DNA of 64,000 nt from Psychroserpens jangbogonensis. Its GTDB lineage: Bacteria > Bacteroidota > Bacteroidia > Flavobacteriales > Flavobacteriaceae. The notes under the pieces are model-generated. The model was not told where the DNA came from. It was given only the letters and a program-made list of their open reading frames with translations, and searched no databases. The DNA lies in contig NZ_JSWG01000001.1 in the NCBI RefSeq assembly GCF_000797465.1, forward strand, positions 248,001 to 312,000, read 5' to 3'. The translations under genes were made by a program, and so were the position numbers. Positions 1 through 7,131 of the stretch are shown piece after piece; position 1 is the first letter of the stretch, and the number at the start of each line of letters is the position of its first letter.

Positions 1-1
1 A

Positions 2-355
2 ATTAATAAAGATAAAGCCATACAATATACTAGTGTAGGCATACACAAAGATGATTTGAGTTTTGAAATTGAAACACATCCTATTAAGAAATTTGGTAGC
101 CAAGGTCAACAAAAATCATTCTTAATTGCATTAAAATTAGCACAATTTGATTTTGTAAAGCAACAAAGTGGTGTAACTCCTTTATTGCTTTTGGATGATA
201 TTTTTGATAAATTAGATGAACAACGTGTGGCGCAAATTATTGGTTTGGTTGACAATGAGGATTTCGGACAATTGTTTATTAGTGATACACATGCTGAGCG
301 TACGGAAAATGTAGTCAAGCAAATTCATCAATCGTATAAAATTTTCAAACTATAG
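2..355 (+). CDS. recF: RecF, DNA replication/repair protein (C-terminal part)
   Basis: The last 117 codons of RecF; the 5' part lies outside the window. RecF is an SMC-like ABC ATPase that loads RecA at single-strand gaps through RecFOR. Visible family marks are the [10 protein letters not shown] stretch, the ABC signature region [17 protein letters not shown], the Walker B/D-loop segment [13 protein letters not shown] and a final [10 protein letters not shown]-type segment. The reading frame is open from base 2, so the true start is upstream. The stop lies 2 nt before the following lipoprotein gene, which suggests a shared transcript. Identification is by conserved motifs and is secure. Confidence 0.95.
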   Translation: MNKDKAIQYTSVGIHKDDLSFEIETHPIKKFGSQGQQKSFLIALKLAQFDFVKQQSGVTPLLLLDDIFDKLDEQRVAQIIGLVDNEDFGQLFISDTHAERTENVVKQIHQSYKIFKL

Positions 356-357
356 GT

Positions 358-780
358 ATGAATCTAAAAAAAGTATATTTAGTCGTATTTGCTTTTGTTG
401 TACTAAGTTGTTCTAAAGATCCAAATACATTTATTCCACACCTTAATGGGTATTGGGAGATTGAAGAAGTCACGTTATCTAATGGCTCAAAGAAAACATT
501 CACTTATAATGACACTGTGGATTACATTGAAATCACAGATAGTTTAACGGGGTTCAGAACCAAATTAAAACCTAATTTATCTGGTACTTATGAAACTTCT
601 ACTGACAAAGAACGTATAGATGTCAAAATAGAAAATGACAGTTTACATCTTATGTATTCTACACCTTATGCAAATTGGAAAGAAACCGTTTTAAATGCCA
701 ATAAAAATCAATTACTAATCATAAATACCAATAAAGATATGTACCTTTATAGAAGGTATGAGCCTTTTAATTTAGAGTAA
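358..780 (+). CDS. Small predicted lipoprotein downstream of recF
   Basis: A 140-residue protein with a short lipoprotein signal: positive start (MNLKK), hydrophobic core and lipobox VLSC with the lipidated cysteine at residue 18. The mature part (NGYWEIEEV near residues 30-38, several beta-strand-like segments) resembles small lipocalin-like lipoproteins common in flavobacteria, but I do not recognise a defined function. It starts 2 nt after the recF stop and lies 18 nt before the DUF721 gene, so it is probably co-transcribed with both. Localisation to the inner or outer membrane cannot be decided from the sequence. Confidence 0.8.
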   Translation: MNLKKVYLVVFAFVVLSCSKDPNTFIPHLNGYWEIEEVTLSNGSKKTFTYNDTVDYIEITDSLTGFRTKLKPNLSGTYETSTDKERIDVKIENDSLHLMYSTPYANWKETVLNANKNQLLIINTNKDMYLYRRYEPFNLE

Positions 781-798
781 GGTTTAATAGAAATTGAT

Positions 799-1095
799 AT
801 GGCAAGACGTAATAATGAGAATCTACCTATTAGTGACATTTTAAAAGAATTTGTTGATGCTAATAATCTCCAAACTGGCTTAGATAAAGTTAATGTTAGA
901 GACGCATGGACAAAAATGATGGGTAATGGTGTAAACAACTACACAACCAATATAGTATTGGAACGAGATACATTATATGTACAATTAAGTTCTAGTGTGT
1001 TACGAGAAGAGCTAAGTTATGGTAAGGAAAAAATCATTAAAATGCTTAACGAATCTTTAGGAAAAGATGCTATCTACAAATTAGTTTTACGATAG
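799..1095 (+). CDS. DUF721 / DciA-like protein
   Basis: A 98-residue protein of the DUF721 family, related to DciA, the replicative-helicase loader or regulator of bacteria lacking DnaC/DnaI. Visible marks are ISDILKEFVDANNLQTGLD near the start, the conserved tryptophan in VRDAWTKMMG, and the central strand pattern followed by LSSSVLREELSYGKEKIIKMLNE. Position after recF and a small lipoprotein supports a replication-associated role, but direct helicase loading by this short form is inference. The gene is followed by a strong hairpin terminator. Confidence 0.85.
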   Translation: MARRNNENLPISDILKEFVDANNLQTGLDKVNVRDAWTKMMGNGVNNYTTNIVLERDTLYVQLSSSVLREELSYGKEKIIKMLNESLGKDAIYKLVLR

Positions 1096-1116
1096 ACTTC
1101 ATTAAATTTATGACAT

Positions 1117-1145
1117 AAAAAAAGCACCTTAAAAGGTGCTTTTTT
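1117..1145. terminator. Bidirectional intrinsic terminator
   Basis: A-run, stem AGCACC (1123-1128), loop TTAAAA, stem GGTGCT (1135-1140), T-run. The A and T runs let it work on both strands. It sits between the convergent DUF721 gene and the peptidyl-prolyl isomerase gene. Confidence 0.9.
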
Positions 1146-1162
1146 ATATTTAAAACTGAATG

Positions 1163-2095
1163 TTATTTTACATCCATTAATTCTACGTCAAATACTAGAG
1201 TTGCATCTGGTGGAATAACTCCTCCTGCTCCTGCAGCACCATAACCTAAATCACTAGGAATTACTAAACGTGCTTTATCACCAACATTTAATAAGCAAAT
1301 TCCTTCGTCCCAACCAGCAATAACCTGACCAACACCAACTTGAAAATCTAATGGTGCGTTTCTTTTGTAAGACGAATCAAACACAGTTCCGTCAGCTAAT
1401 TGACCTTTATAATGTACAGAAACTGTTTTACCAGATTCGGCAGCTTTACCATCACCTTTTTGAATGATTTGGTAACGTAATCCACTTTTAGTTTCTTCAA
1501 AACCAGCAGCTAATTTATCTAATTCAGCACTAGCAGCTTCTCGTTCAGCAGCTACTTGCTTTTCTCTTGAGCCTTCAAAGGTTCTAAATGCTTCAACAGC
1601 TTTAAAGCTTTCTGCAGCGGCACCAACTCTTATAATCTCTAACGTTTCGATAGCATCATCTTGTGAAATTGCATCTACAACATCTTGTCCTTCTTGAACT
1701 TTCCCAAAAACTGTATGATTATTATCTAACCATGGAGTTTCGATGTGAGTTATGAAAAACTGACTTCCGTTTGTTCCTGGTCCAGCATTTGCCATAGACA
1801 ATACGCCTGGTGCATCATGCTTTAAATCTGGATGAAACTCATCGTCAAACTTATAACCTGGATTTCCAGTACCTGCTCCTTGAGGACAACCACCTTGAAT
1901 CATAAAATCTGGTATTACTCTATGGAATTTCAATCCGTCATAATAAGGATTTCCTTGAGGCTTAGCAGAATTTTCTAAATTACCTTCAGCCAAAGCAACG
2001 AAATTACCTACTGTTCCTGGTGCTTTTTCAAATTCTAAAGCGACCAAAATCTCACCTTTTGTTGTATTAAATTTTGCGTATAAACCGTCTTGCAT
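1163..2095 (-). CDS. Dual-domain peptidyl-prolyl isomerase (cyclophilin-FKBP fusion)
   Basis: A 310-residue cytosolic protein (no signal peptide) that joins two unrelated prolyl-isomerase folds. Residues about 5-165 are a cyclophilin: [25 protein letters not shown] and [12 protein letters not shown] carry the catalytic Arg, Phe and Gln positions and the conserved Trp. A short charged helical linker rich in Ala/Glu (about 165-200) leads to an FKBP domain (about 200-310) with [25 protein letters not shown] and a YG..G..IPP segment. Such dual immunophilins are known in flavobacteria. It is monocistronic, with a TATCTTTG box upstream and the bidirectional terminator downstream. Confidence 0.93.
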   Translation of the reverse strand: MQDGLYAKFNTTKGEILVALEFEKAPGTVGNFVALAEGNLENSAKPQGNPYYDGLKFHRVIPDFMIQGGCPQGAGTGNPGYKFDDEFHPDLKHDAPGVLSMANAGPGTNGSQFFITHIETPWLDNNHTVFGKVQEGQDVVDAISQDDAIETLEIIRVGAAAESFKAVEAFRTFEGSREKQVAAEREAASAELDKLAAGFEETKSGLRYQIIQKGDGKAAESGKTVSVHYKGQLADGTVFDSSYKRNAPLDFQVGVGQVIAGWDEGICLLNVGDKARLVIPSDLGYGAAGAGGVIPPDATLVFDVELMDVK

Positions 2096-2118
2096 CTTGT
2101 TTTATTTTAATTGAGGTG

Positions 2119-2126
2119 CAAAGATA
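2119..2126 (-). promoter_or_regulatory. Candidate -7 box for the dual isomerase gene
   Basis: TATCTTTG on the minus strand, an exact match to the Bacteroidota -7 consensus TAnnTTTG, 24 nt upstream of the isomerase start codon. No clear -33 TTG is visible at the expected spacing. Confidence 0.5.
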
Positions 2127-2250
2127 AGAAACTAAGTTAGAAGTGCGAAGCTAGAATTACAATTTGAAATGTAATAGTTTGACTGTGTTGATTATGACTG
2201 ATTTTGGTTTTGAATTTAATTCATTTAGCTTTGTCCAAAATAATTACAGA

Positions 2251-2709
2251 ATGAATTTTATTACCAAATTAAAGGCAGCCTTTGGAAATCCGAAAGCAAT
2301 GGAAAAACTTCATGTTGATGATCATACTGAAGCTATTATTACAGAAATAGACAATGATCCTTTAGGTATTTCTGATTCTAATGTTCTTTATGCTGGACTT
2401 AACGAACTAGGCGGTTATTATTTTTTTCAAACAGTTATTGTTGGATCGTTTCATATAAAAACAGTAAAAGGCGCGCAACTTAAAGTAGTTGGTAATGATT
2501 TTGATTTCTTATTAGACTCAGATATGGTTGAATTAGAATCTGACCATTCTAATGTTTCAAATAGAAGTATTTCTAAAATAGATTTTCAAATTGAAGAAGC
2601 AGATGCTGCAAAAATAGATCGTTCAACTTTAAAGCAGTTTGTATTGACTTGTAAAAACGAAAAAATAACGTTTTCAATTTATGAATTGAGTACTGAGGAA
2701 GAGGAATAA
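2251..2709 (+). CDS. Protein of unknown function (152 aa)
   Basis: I do not recognise this family. The frame is open upstream to 2164, but the ATG at 2251 (MNFITKLKAAFG) is chosen because it opens with a typical amphipathic helix and the upstream codons look like translated intergenic sequence. The protein is soluble, has no signal peptide or membrane segment, mixes strands and helices (GGYYFFQTVIVGSFHIKT near residues 50-67) and ends in an acidic tail (STEEEE). It converges with the MarR gene, with only 2 nt between the two stops. Expression is likely solitary. Confidence 0.7.
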   Translation: MNFITKLKAAFGNPKAMEKLHVDDHTEAIITEIDNDPLGISDSNVLYAGLNELGGYYFFQTVIVGSFHIKTVKGAQLKVVGNDFDFLLDSDMVELESDHSNVSNRSISKIDFQIEEADAAKIDRSTLKQFVLTCKNEKITFSIYELSTEEEE

Positions 2710-2711
2710 AC

Positions 2712-3317
2712 TCAACTCTTTTCTATATACTCTGGACAATCTAACCTGATATCTTTATTCATTAATTCTTTTTCCAGTAGTCCACAAAAATCCGAATTAT
2801 CATGCTTTTGGTAGTACTTACAACCAAAGCATGTTCGCTGTACAGTTAGAGTACCATTTTGATTTAGTTTATAAATCAATTCACTTAGCGTTTTGAAAAT
2901 ATCTTCAAGTTCTGTTTGTTTAAATTTATCGACTTGATGCTTTAAAGGATTTGCAAAATCATAAGTTTCTGAAACTATTTGCTTTCCTAATTGAGATAAA
3001 TGAATACTATAACTTCTACTATCACTCGAAGAGTAATCTTTGAGAATTAATTGTTTCTTATCAAGAATTTTTACGGCATCACTAATTGTGGGCTTTGTCA
3101 CATTAAATTCTTTAGCCAAATGACTCACATTACATAACTCCTCATTATGATAGGTTACAAAAATTAAGATCTGTATTTGGATCGGACTTAAACCAACTTG
3201 TTTTGCCTTTTCCCAAAGTAAAACTTTAAACACTTCAGAAACACGCTCAAGACCTGAAACAATTTTACTAGAAAGATCTTCCTCCTGTTGATTGGGATTA
3301 AAAACACTATTATCCAT
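2712..3317 (-). CDS. MarR-type regulator with C-terminal four-cysteine motif
   Basis: A 201-residue winged-helix regulator. Residues about 15-150 have MarR architecture: long helix 1, GLSPIQIQILIFV, recognition helix region VSHLAKEFNVTKPTISDAVKIL, and a wing (DYSSSDSRSYSIHLS). Unusually, the C-terminus carries C163-x2-C166-x11-C178-x15-C194-P-E-Y, a spacing suited to a Zn or Fe-S site, so it may sense redox state or metal. A 13-bp palindrome overlaps its own -7 box, and two further copies stand before the two neighbouring transcription units, implying autoregulation and control of the locus. DNA binding by this protein is inference from position and family; the ligand is unknown. Confidence 0.85.
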   Translation of the reverse strand: MDNSVFNPNQQEEDLSSKIVSGLERVSEVFKVLLWEKAKQVGLSPIQIQILIFVTYHNEELCNVSHLAKEFNVTKPTISDAVKILDKKQLILKDYSSSDSRSYSIHLSQLGKQIVSETYDFANPLKHQVDKFKQTELEDIFKTLSELIYKLNQNGTLTVQRTCFGCKYYQKHDNSDFCGLLEKELMNKDIRLDCPEYIEKS

Positions 3318-3322
3318 AATAT

Positions 3323-3352
3323 AAAAAGCCTGCCGAATTTAGTTCGACAGGC
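3323..3352 (-). terminator. Intrinsic terminator of the exported-protein/DUF2024 unit
   Basis: On the minus strand a 10-bp stem (GCCTGTCGAA / TTCGGCAGGC, one G-T wobble) with loop CTAAA is followed by TTTTT. It lies between the DUF2024 stop and the marR start, and its 5' arm touches the marR -7 box, so transcripts begun at the marR promoter would lack that arm. Confidence 0.8.
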
Positions 3353-3384
3353 AAAGTTAGTCATCCTAATTAAATTAATTACAA
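3352..3384 (-). promoter_or_regulatory. Promoter of the MarR-type regulator gene
   Basis: Minus-strand TAACTTTG (3359-3352) matches the TAnnTTTG -7 consensus. A TTG stands at 3384-3382, giving a 22-nt spacer, slightly long. The palindrome at 3357-3369 covers the upstream edge of the -7 box and part of the spacer, which is a repression geometry. Confidence 0.6.
3357..3369. promoter_or_regulatory. Operator copy 1 (marR promoter)
   Basis: TTAGTCATCCTAA. With the two preceding bases it matches AGTTAGnnnTCCTAA, the sequence shared by all three palindromes of this locus. It is the least symmetric copy. Confidence 0.6.
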
Positions 3385-3638
3385 TTTTCCATTTCAATTA
3401 TAGAATATCCTTTTTTTGAAATATCATCAATCACAGATTTTGGAGCGGTTTCTATATGACAAAAATTGCATAGTTCTGTAGTGAGTTTTAAAGTTTCAAA
3501 GTTCTTATTTGATAAATAAGAGTTTCCGTAACCCAAAATCTGTTCTTCATTGTTAAAATCACTAGGAACTAGCACATCAAAATGCATTGTTTTCCCATCT
3601 TTTCTTTGGACATAAGTGTCCCAAACTGCAACTTCCAT
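3375..3638 (-). CDS. DUF2024 family protein
   Basis: An 87-residue protein that matches DUF2024 from memory: start MEVAVWDTYVQRKDGK, then MHFDVLVPSDF, a GYGNSYL helix and the closing IIEMENC. Cysteines form CNFCH (C57, C60, H61) plus C86, a possible metal or redox site. No biochemical role is established to my knowledge. It begins 4 nt after the stop of the exported-protein gene, so the two are translated from one message, which then ends at a hairpin terminator before marR. Membership of the three-operator locus suggests a stress-linked role (inference). Confidence 0.8.
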   Translation of the reverse strand: MEVAVWDTYVQRKDGKTMHFDVLVPSDFNNEEQILGYGNSYLSNKNFETLKLTTELCNFCHIETAPKSVIDDISKKGYSIIEMENCN

Positions 3639-3642
3639 AAAC

Positions 3643-4368
3643 TTATTGTTTTACTGAATATGGAATCGATAAATCTCCACTAGCTACACTAAACACTTCA
3701 TAAACACCAAGCATTGGCAGTTCAATATTACTAGTATTAACTTTCAAAAATGCTGTAACACCATCATACTTAAAATCGGTTCTATTATTGATTCTATAAT
3801 CTGGCACTATAACTTTAATGGTATTCATGTTTGCAATCACAGGATATCCTGGTGAGTCCATATACATTGGCATTCCTGGATTAGTTGGTGGCAAAACAAT
3901 AGTATTATCTGCTTTTTTAAATTGCTTTACTGAAAGTCCGCCGGCAACTCTTTTATCTTCATGTAAAACAACCCAATGTGGATGCCATACAACACCATCA
4001 TTATTAAAAATACGATCGCTATTCTCATCCCACAATGGTGTATCGTCAAAATCTGGATGAGATGTTAAGGCTAATGTTACTATGCCTTCCGTTTGACTAA
4101 AACCTACATCAGTTGGCTTTAAAGTTGTTGGAAACACGTACCCTAATACTGGAGCTCCATCTAATTGACCTACTTTCATTGGAATCGTATGTGCTGCTTT
4201 ACCTTTTACAGAAATTTCCCAAATGGTAATACCCAAATCTTTTTGATGTGTAACATTTACTTCTATAATATTGAAGTCATCATTGTTGTATTCACTTACT
4301 TGAGCACTAGAATTGAATGTTATACTAGAAAATAAGACTATAGTAATTATTGATATTATTGATTTCAT
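3643..4368 (-). CDS. Exported protein of unknown function, operator-controlled
   Basis: A 241-residue protein with a classical signal peptide (MKSIISIITIVLFSSITFNSSAQ, cleavage expected after AQ near residue 23), hence periplasmic or exported. I do not recognise the family. The mature part is mostly beta-like, with several histidine/tryptophan-rich stretches (TSHPDFDDTPLW, VVWHPHWVVLHEDKR) that could bind a metal, and a proline/methionine-rich PPTNPGMPMYMDSPGYP segment. No cysteine remains in the mature protein. It is the first gene of a two-gene unit with DUF2024. The start codon lies 32 nt from the perfect palindrome at 4401-4413. Confidence 0.75.
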   Translation of the reverse strand: MKSIISIITIVLFSSITFNSSAQVSEYNNDDFNIIEVNVTHQKDLGITIWEISVKGKAAHTIPMKVGQLDGAPVLGYVFPTTLKPTDVGFSQTEGIVTLALTSHPDFDDTPLWDENSDRIFNNDGVVWHPHWVVLHEDKRVAGGLSVKQFKKADNTIVLPPTNPGMPMYMDSPGYPVIANMNTIKVIVPDYRINNRTDFKYDGVTAFLKVNTSNIELPMLGVYEVFSVASGDLSIPYSVKQ

Positions 4369-4400
4369 AATTGTTTGATTTATAATAGTTGATATTTTAT

Positions 4401-4413
4401 TTAGGAATCCTAA
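4401..4413. promoter_or_regulatory. Operator copy 2 (upstream of the exported-protein gene)
   Basis: TTAGGAATCCTAA is a perfect palindrome with 6-bp arms around one central base, in the gap between the thioredoxin-fold gene and the exported-protein gene. A weak -7-like TAATTTTA lies just upstream (4431-4424, minus strand), which would place the palindrome over the transcription start region. That promoter assignment is tentative. Confidence 0.65.
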
Positions 4414-4428
4414 CTATGTGATTTAAAA

Positions 4429-4662
4429 TTACCCCTTGACATCTGCCATTGAAGCTCCAAAATTGATGTGCAATGTATTTCCATTAGGTGTAACCAAAGC
4501 AGGAACAGATTCTACTCCAGCATTTTCGGCTTCCTGAATTCTAGATCGATTTTCTCCAATATTAACGATTTCAACATTTTCAGAACCTATGAGGTTAACG
4601 ATGTCATGTTCTGCACTTACACAAACTGAACATCCTGCGTGATAAAAAATTGACTTACTCAT
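4429..4662 (-). CDS. Small thioredoxin-fold CxxC protein
   Basis: A 77-residue protein (start MSKSIFYHAG chosen; the frame extends 13 codons upstream but those overlap the likely 5' leader). The pattern is thioredoxin/glutaredoxin-like: strand, then catalytic C11-S-V-C14, a helix, a second strand (VEIVNIG) and the cis-proline loop GVESVPALVTPNG, ending HINFGASMADVKG. There is no signal peptide, so it acts in the cytosol. A TATATTTG -7 box with a palindrome immediately upstream indicates regulation by the adjacent MarR-type protein. It is probably a thiol-disulfide exchange partner; the substrate is unknown. Confidence 0.8.
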   Translation of the reverse strand: MSKSIFYHAGCSVCVSAEHDIVNLIGSENVEIVNIGENRSRIQEAENAGVESVPALVTPNGNTLHINFGASMADVKG

Positions 4663-4698
4663 TTTACTATATTTAAAAATTTTTGCATTATTGCGATA

Positions 4699-4706
4699 CA
4701 AATATA
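4699..4706 (-). promoter_or_regulatory. -7 box for the thioredoxin-fold gene
   Basis: TATATTTG on the minus strand, an exact TAnnTTTG match, 36 nt upstream of the chosen start. The palindrome at 4708-4720 occupies the spacer directly upstream of it, so a bound regulator would occlude the promoter. Confidence 0.6.
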
Positions 4707-4707
4707 G

Positions 4708-4720
4708 TTAGGATTCCTTA
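4708..4720. promoter_or_regulatory. Operator copy 3 (upstream of the thioredoxin-fold gene)
   Basis: TTAGGATTCCTTA, a palindrome with one mismatch. Extended by two bases it is AGTTAGGATTCCTTA, 14 of 15 identical to copy 2 read on the opposite strand. Confidence 0.65.
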
Positions 4721-4843
4721 CTTTAAGTATTATTTTTATATAAATCTCCGTTTTTTATTTTAAAATGTTGAATATGGGACCATTATAAGTCTTCAGGAAA
4801 AAGGCTTAATAAGTAGAAACATAAAGAGTGATAGATTAATAAA

Positions 4844-7045
4844 TCAATTAGCGACCTCGCTCATAAACTTAATACGATACAAACGAAGTTCTTCTTCTTC
4901 ATAATCGCCTTCAAATTCTTCAATGGCATCAGAAATTTTATCAGTTTCAGATTCCATAAAATACTCATGAATTTCTTCTTGCTGATCTTCATCTAAAATT
5001 TCATCTATCCAATAGTTTATATTGAGCTTGGTTCCAGAAAAAACAATGGCTTCCATTTCTTTTGTAAAATCAGCCATACTCATTCCTTTTGAAGATGCGA
5101 TATCATCTAAGCGCAACTTTCTATCCACATTTTGAATGATATATAACTTTATAGCAGAATTTGAACCTGTGCTTTTTACAACAAAGTCGTCAGGTCTCAT
5201 AATGTCATTCTCATCAACGTAGGTAGAAATTAACTCAATAAAATCTTTACCATATTTTTTAGCTTTACCGTCACCAACACCATGAACATGACTTAACTCT
5301 TCAATAGTAATCGGGTATTTTAAGGCCATATCTTCTAACGAAGGATCTTGAAAAATCACAAAAGGCGGAACACCTAAATCTTTGGCGTTAGCTTTTCTGA
5401 GGTCTTTTAGCATTCTCATTAATTTCTCATCGGCAACTCCTCCTCCTCCTTTTGCTGCAGTAATAATACCATCATCAGACGAATCGTCAAATACATGATC
5501 TTCAGTCATCATGAATGATTTTGGTGACTTTATAAAATCGTGACCAGCTTGTGGCATACGCAGTACACCATAAGTTTCAATATCTTTTTTTAAGAATCCA
5601 GCTACTAATACTTGACGAATTAGAGCCATCCAATAGCGTTTATCTCGCTGTTTCCCTATTCCAAAGAAAGGTTGAGCATCGGTTTTATGGGAAGAAATTA
5701 AAGCATTTGGTGCTCCTATTAAAACATTGACCAAATCCTTAGACTTATACTTCTCTTTAGTTTTTTCAACTGTTTCTAACAATGTTACGACCTCACCTTT
5801 AGCTTCGTGCTGTTTCTTAGGATTACGAACATTATCATCCATCTCTCCTCCATCACCAGTTTCATTATCAAACTCTTCTCCAAAATAATGCAATATAAAT
5901 TTTCGTCTAGACACTGAGCTTTCAGCAAAAGCAACAACTTCTTGAAGTAATGCTTGTCCGATTTCCTGTTCAGCAACAGGCTTTCCAGACATAAATTTCT
6001 CTAGTTTCTCTATATCCTTATATGCATAGTATGCTAAACAATGTCCTTCACCTCCATCACGTCCAGCTCTACCAGTTTCCTGATAATAACTTTCAATACT
6101 TTTAGGCATATCATGGTGAATTACGAAACGCACATCAGGTTTGTCAATCCCCATACCAAAAGCAATGGTTGCGACAACAACATCTGCATCTTCCATAAGA
6201 AACATATCTTGATGCCTCACTCTCGTTTTTGGATCTAAACCTGCATGATATGGCACTGCTTTTACGCCATTAACTTGAAGTACTTGTGCTAATTCTTCAA
6301 CACGTTTTCGACTTAAACAGTAAACAATTCCAGATTTCCCTTCGTTTTGTTTAACAAATCGAATGATATCTGCGTCTACATTCTTAGTTTTCGGACGTAT
6401 TTCATAATACAAATTAGGTCTATTAAAAGACGCTTTAAATGTAGTAGCTTGAGTTATATCTAAACTCTTTAGAATATCCTCTTGAACTTTTGGAGTAGCG
6501 GTTGCTGTTAATCCTATAATAGGAATATTGTCTCCAATACGTTTAATAATATGTCTGAGATTTCTGTATTCTGGCCTAAAGTCATGACCCCATTCACTAA
6601 TACAATGGGCTTCGTCAACTGCCATAAATGTTATCTTCACAGTTCTTAAAAACTCGACATGTTCCTCTTTGGTAAGTGATTCAGGTGCTACGTAAAGCAA
6701 TTTAGTGATACCATTAGTGATATCTTCTTTAACGCGTTTGACTTCTGTTTTATTTAGCGATGAGTTTAAAACATGGGCGACGCCTTCTTCATCAGAAACC
6801 CCTCTGATAGCGTCAACTTGGTTTTTCATTAAAGCAATTAGTGGAGATACAATTATTGCTGTACCTTCTTTTATTAACGCTGGAAGTTGGTAACACATTG
6901 ACTTTCCTCCTCCTGTTGGCATTATAACGAATACATCCTCACCAGCAACAACACTTTTAATGACACTCTCTTGAAGTCCCTTAAATTTTGTAAAACCAAA
7001 GTATTGTTTAAGTGCAGAATGTATATCAATTTCTTTTGTACTCAT
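4844..7045 (-). CDS. recQ: ATP-dependent DNA helicase RecQ
   Basis: A 733-residue superfamily 2, 3'-5' helicase for recombination and repair. Motif 0 (FGFTKFKGLQ), Walker A TGGGKS (44-49), DEAH (144-147), SATATATP-type motif III (GLTATATP), FNRPNLYY, and motif VI QETGRAGRDG are all present. An HRDC domain follows near residues 545-620 (PPFVIFQDPSLEDMA, HVHGVG). The usual RecQ zinc-binding tetracysteine after the helicase core is not visible: the SRRKFILHYFGEEFDNETG region has no cysteines. An acidic C-terminal tail extends past HRDC. It is transcribed from its own promoter toward the operator-controlled locus. Confidence 0.95.
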   Translation of the reverse strand: MSTKEIDIHSALKQYFGFTKFKGLQESVIKSVVAGEDVFVIMPTGGGKSMCYQLPALIKEGTAIIVSPLIALMKNQVDAIRGVSDEEGVAHVLNSSLNKTEVKRVKEDITNGITKLLYVAPESLTKEEHVEFLRTVKITFMAVDEAHCISEWGHDFRPEYRNLRHIIKRIGDNIPIIGLTATATPKVQEDILKSLDITQATTFKASFNRPNLYYEIRPKTKNVDADIIRFVKQNEGKSGIVYCLSRKRVEELAQVLQVNGVKAVPYHAGLDPKTRVRHQDMFLMEDADVVVATIAFGMGIDKPDVRFVIHHDMPKSIESYYQETGRAGRDGGEGHCLAYYAYKDIEKLEKFMSGKPVAEQEIGQALLQEVVAFAESSVSRRKFILHYFGEEFDNETGDGGEMDDNVRNPKKQHEAKGEVVTLLETVEKTKEKYKSKDLVNVLIGAPNALISSHKTDAQPFFGIGKQRDKRYWMALIRQVLVAGFLKKDIETYGVLRMPQAGHDFIKSPKSFMMTEDHVFDDSSDDGIITAAKGGGGVADEKLMRMLKDLRKANAKDLGVPPFVIFQDPSLEDMALKYPITIEELSHVHGVGDGKAKKYGKDFIELISTYVDENDIMRPDDFVVKSTGSNSAIKLYIIQNVDRKLRLDDIASSKGMSMADFTKEMEAIVFSGTKLNINYWIDEILDEDQQEEIHEYFMESETDKISDAIEEFEGDYEEEELRLYRIKFMSEVAN

Positions 7046-7067
7046 TAATCCCTATTAGTATTTTTGA

Positions 7068-7075
7068 TACATTTG
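7068..7075 (+). promoter_or_regulatory. Candidate -7 box for kdsD
   Basis: TACATTTG on the plus strand, an exact TAnnTTTG match, 56 nt before the kdsD start. No -33 TTG at the usual distance was found, so this is tentative. Confidence 0.4.
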
Positions 7076-7083
7076 CATAAGAC

Positions 7084-7114
7084 TAAAGATAACAATTTCT
7101 TTAAACCCATCAAA
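7084..7114 (-). promoter_or_regulatory. recQ promoter
   Basis: On the minus strand TTTG (7114-7111), a 19-nt spacer and TATCTTTA (7091-7084), one mismatch from the Bacteroidota consensus with ideal spacing. Transcription would start about 30 nt before the recQ ATG. Confidence 0.6.
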
Positions 7115-7131
7115 CTCAAAAAAAAATAATT

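Noticed and set aside
3188-3397. Open frame overlapping the marR start region in another frame
   Set aside because: It runs through the terminator and promoter, has no family resemblance and overlaps well-supported marR coding sequence.
4041-6893. Several 60-80 codon frames on the plus strand inside recQ and the exported-protein gene
   Set aside because: They are antisense shadows of genes with clear motifs, and their translations show no domain or signal.
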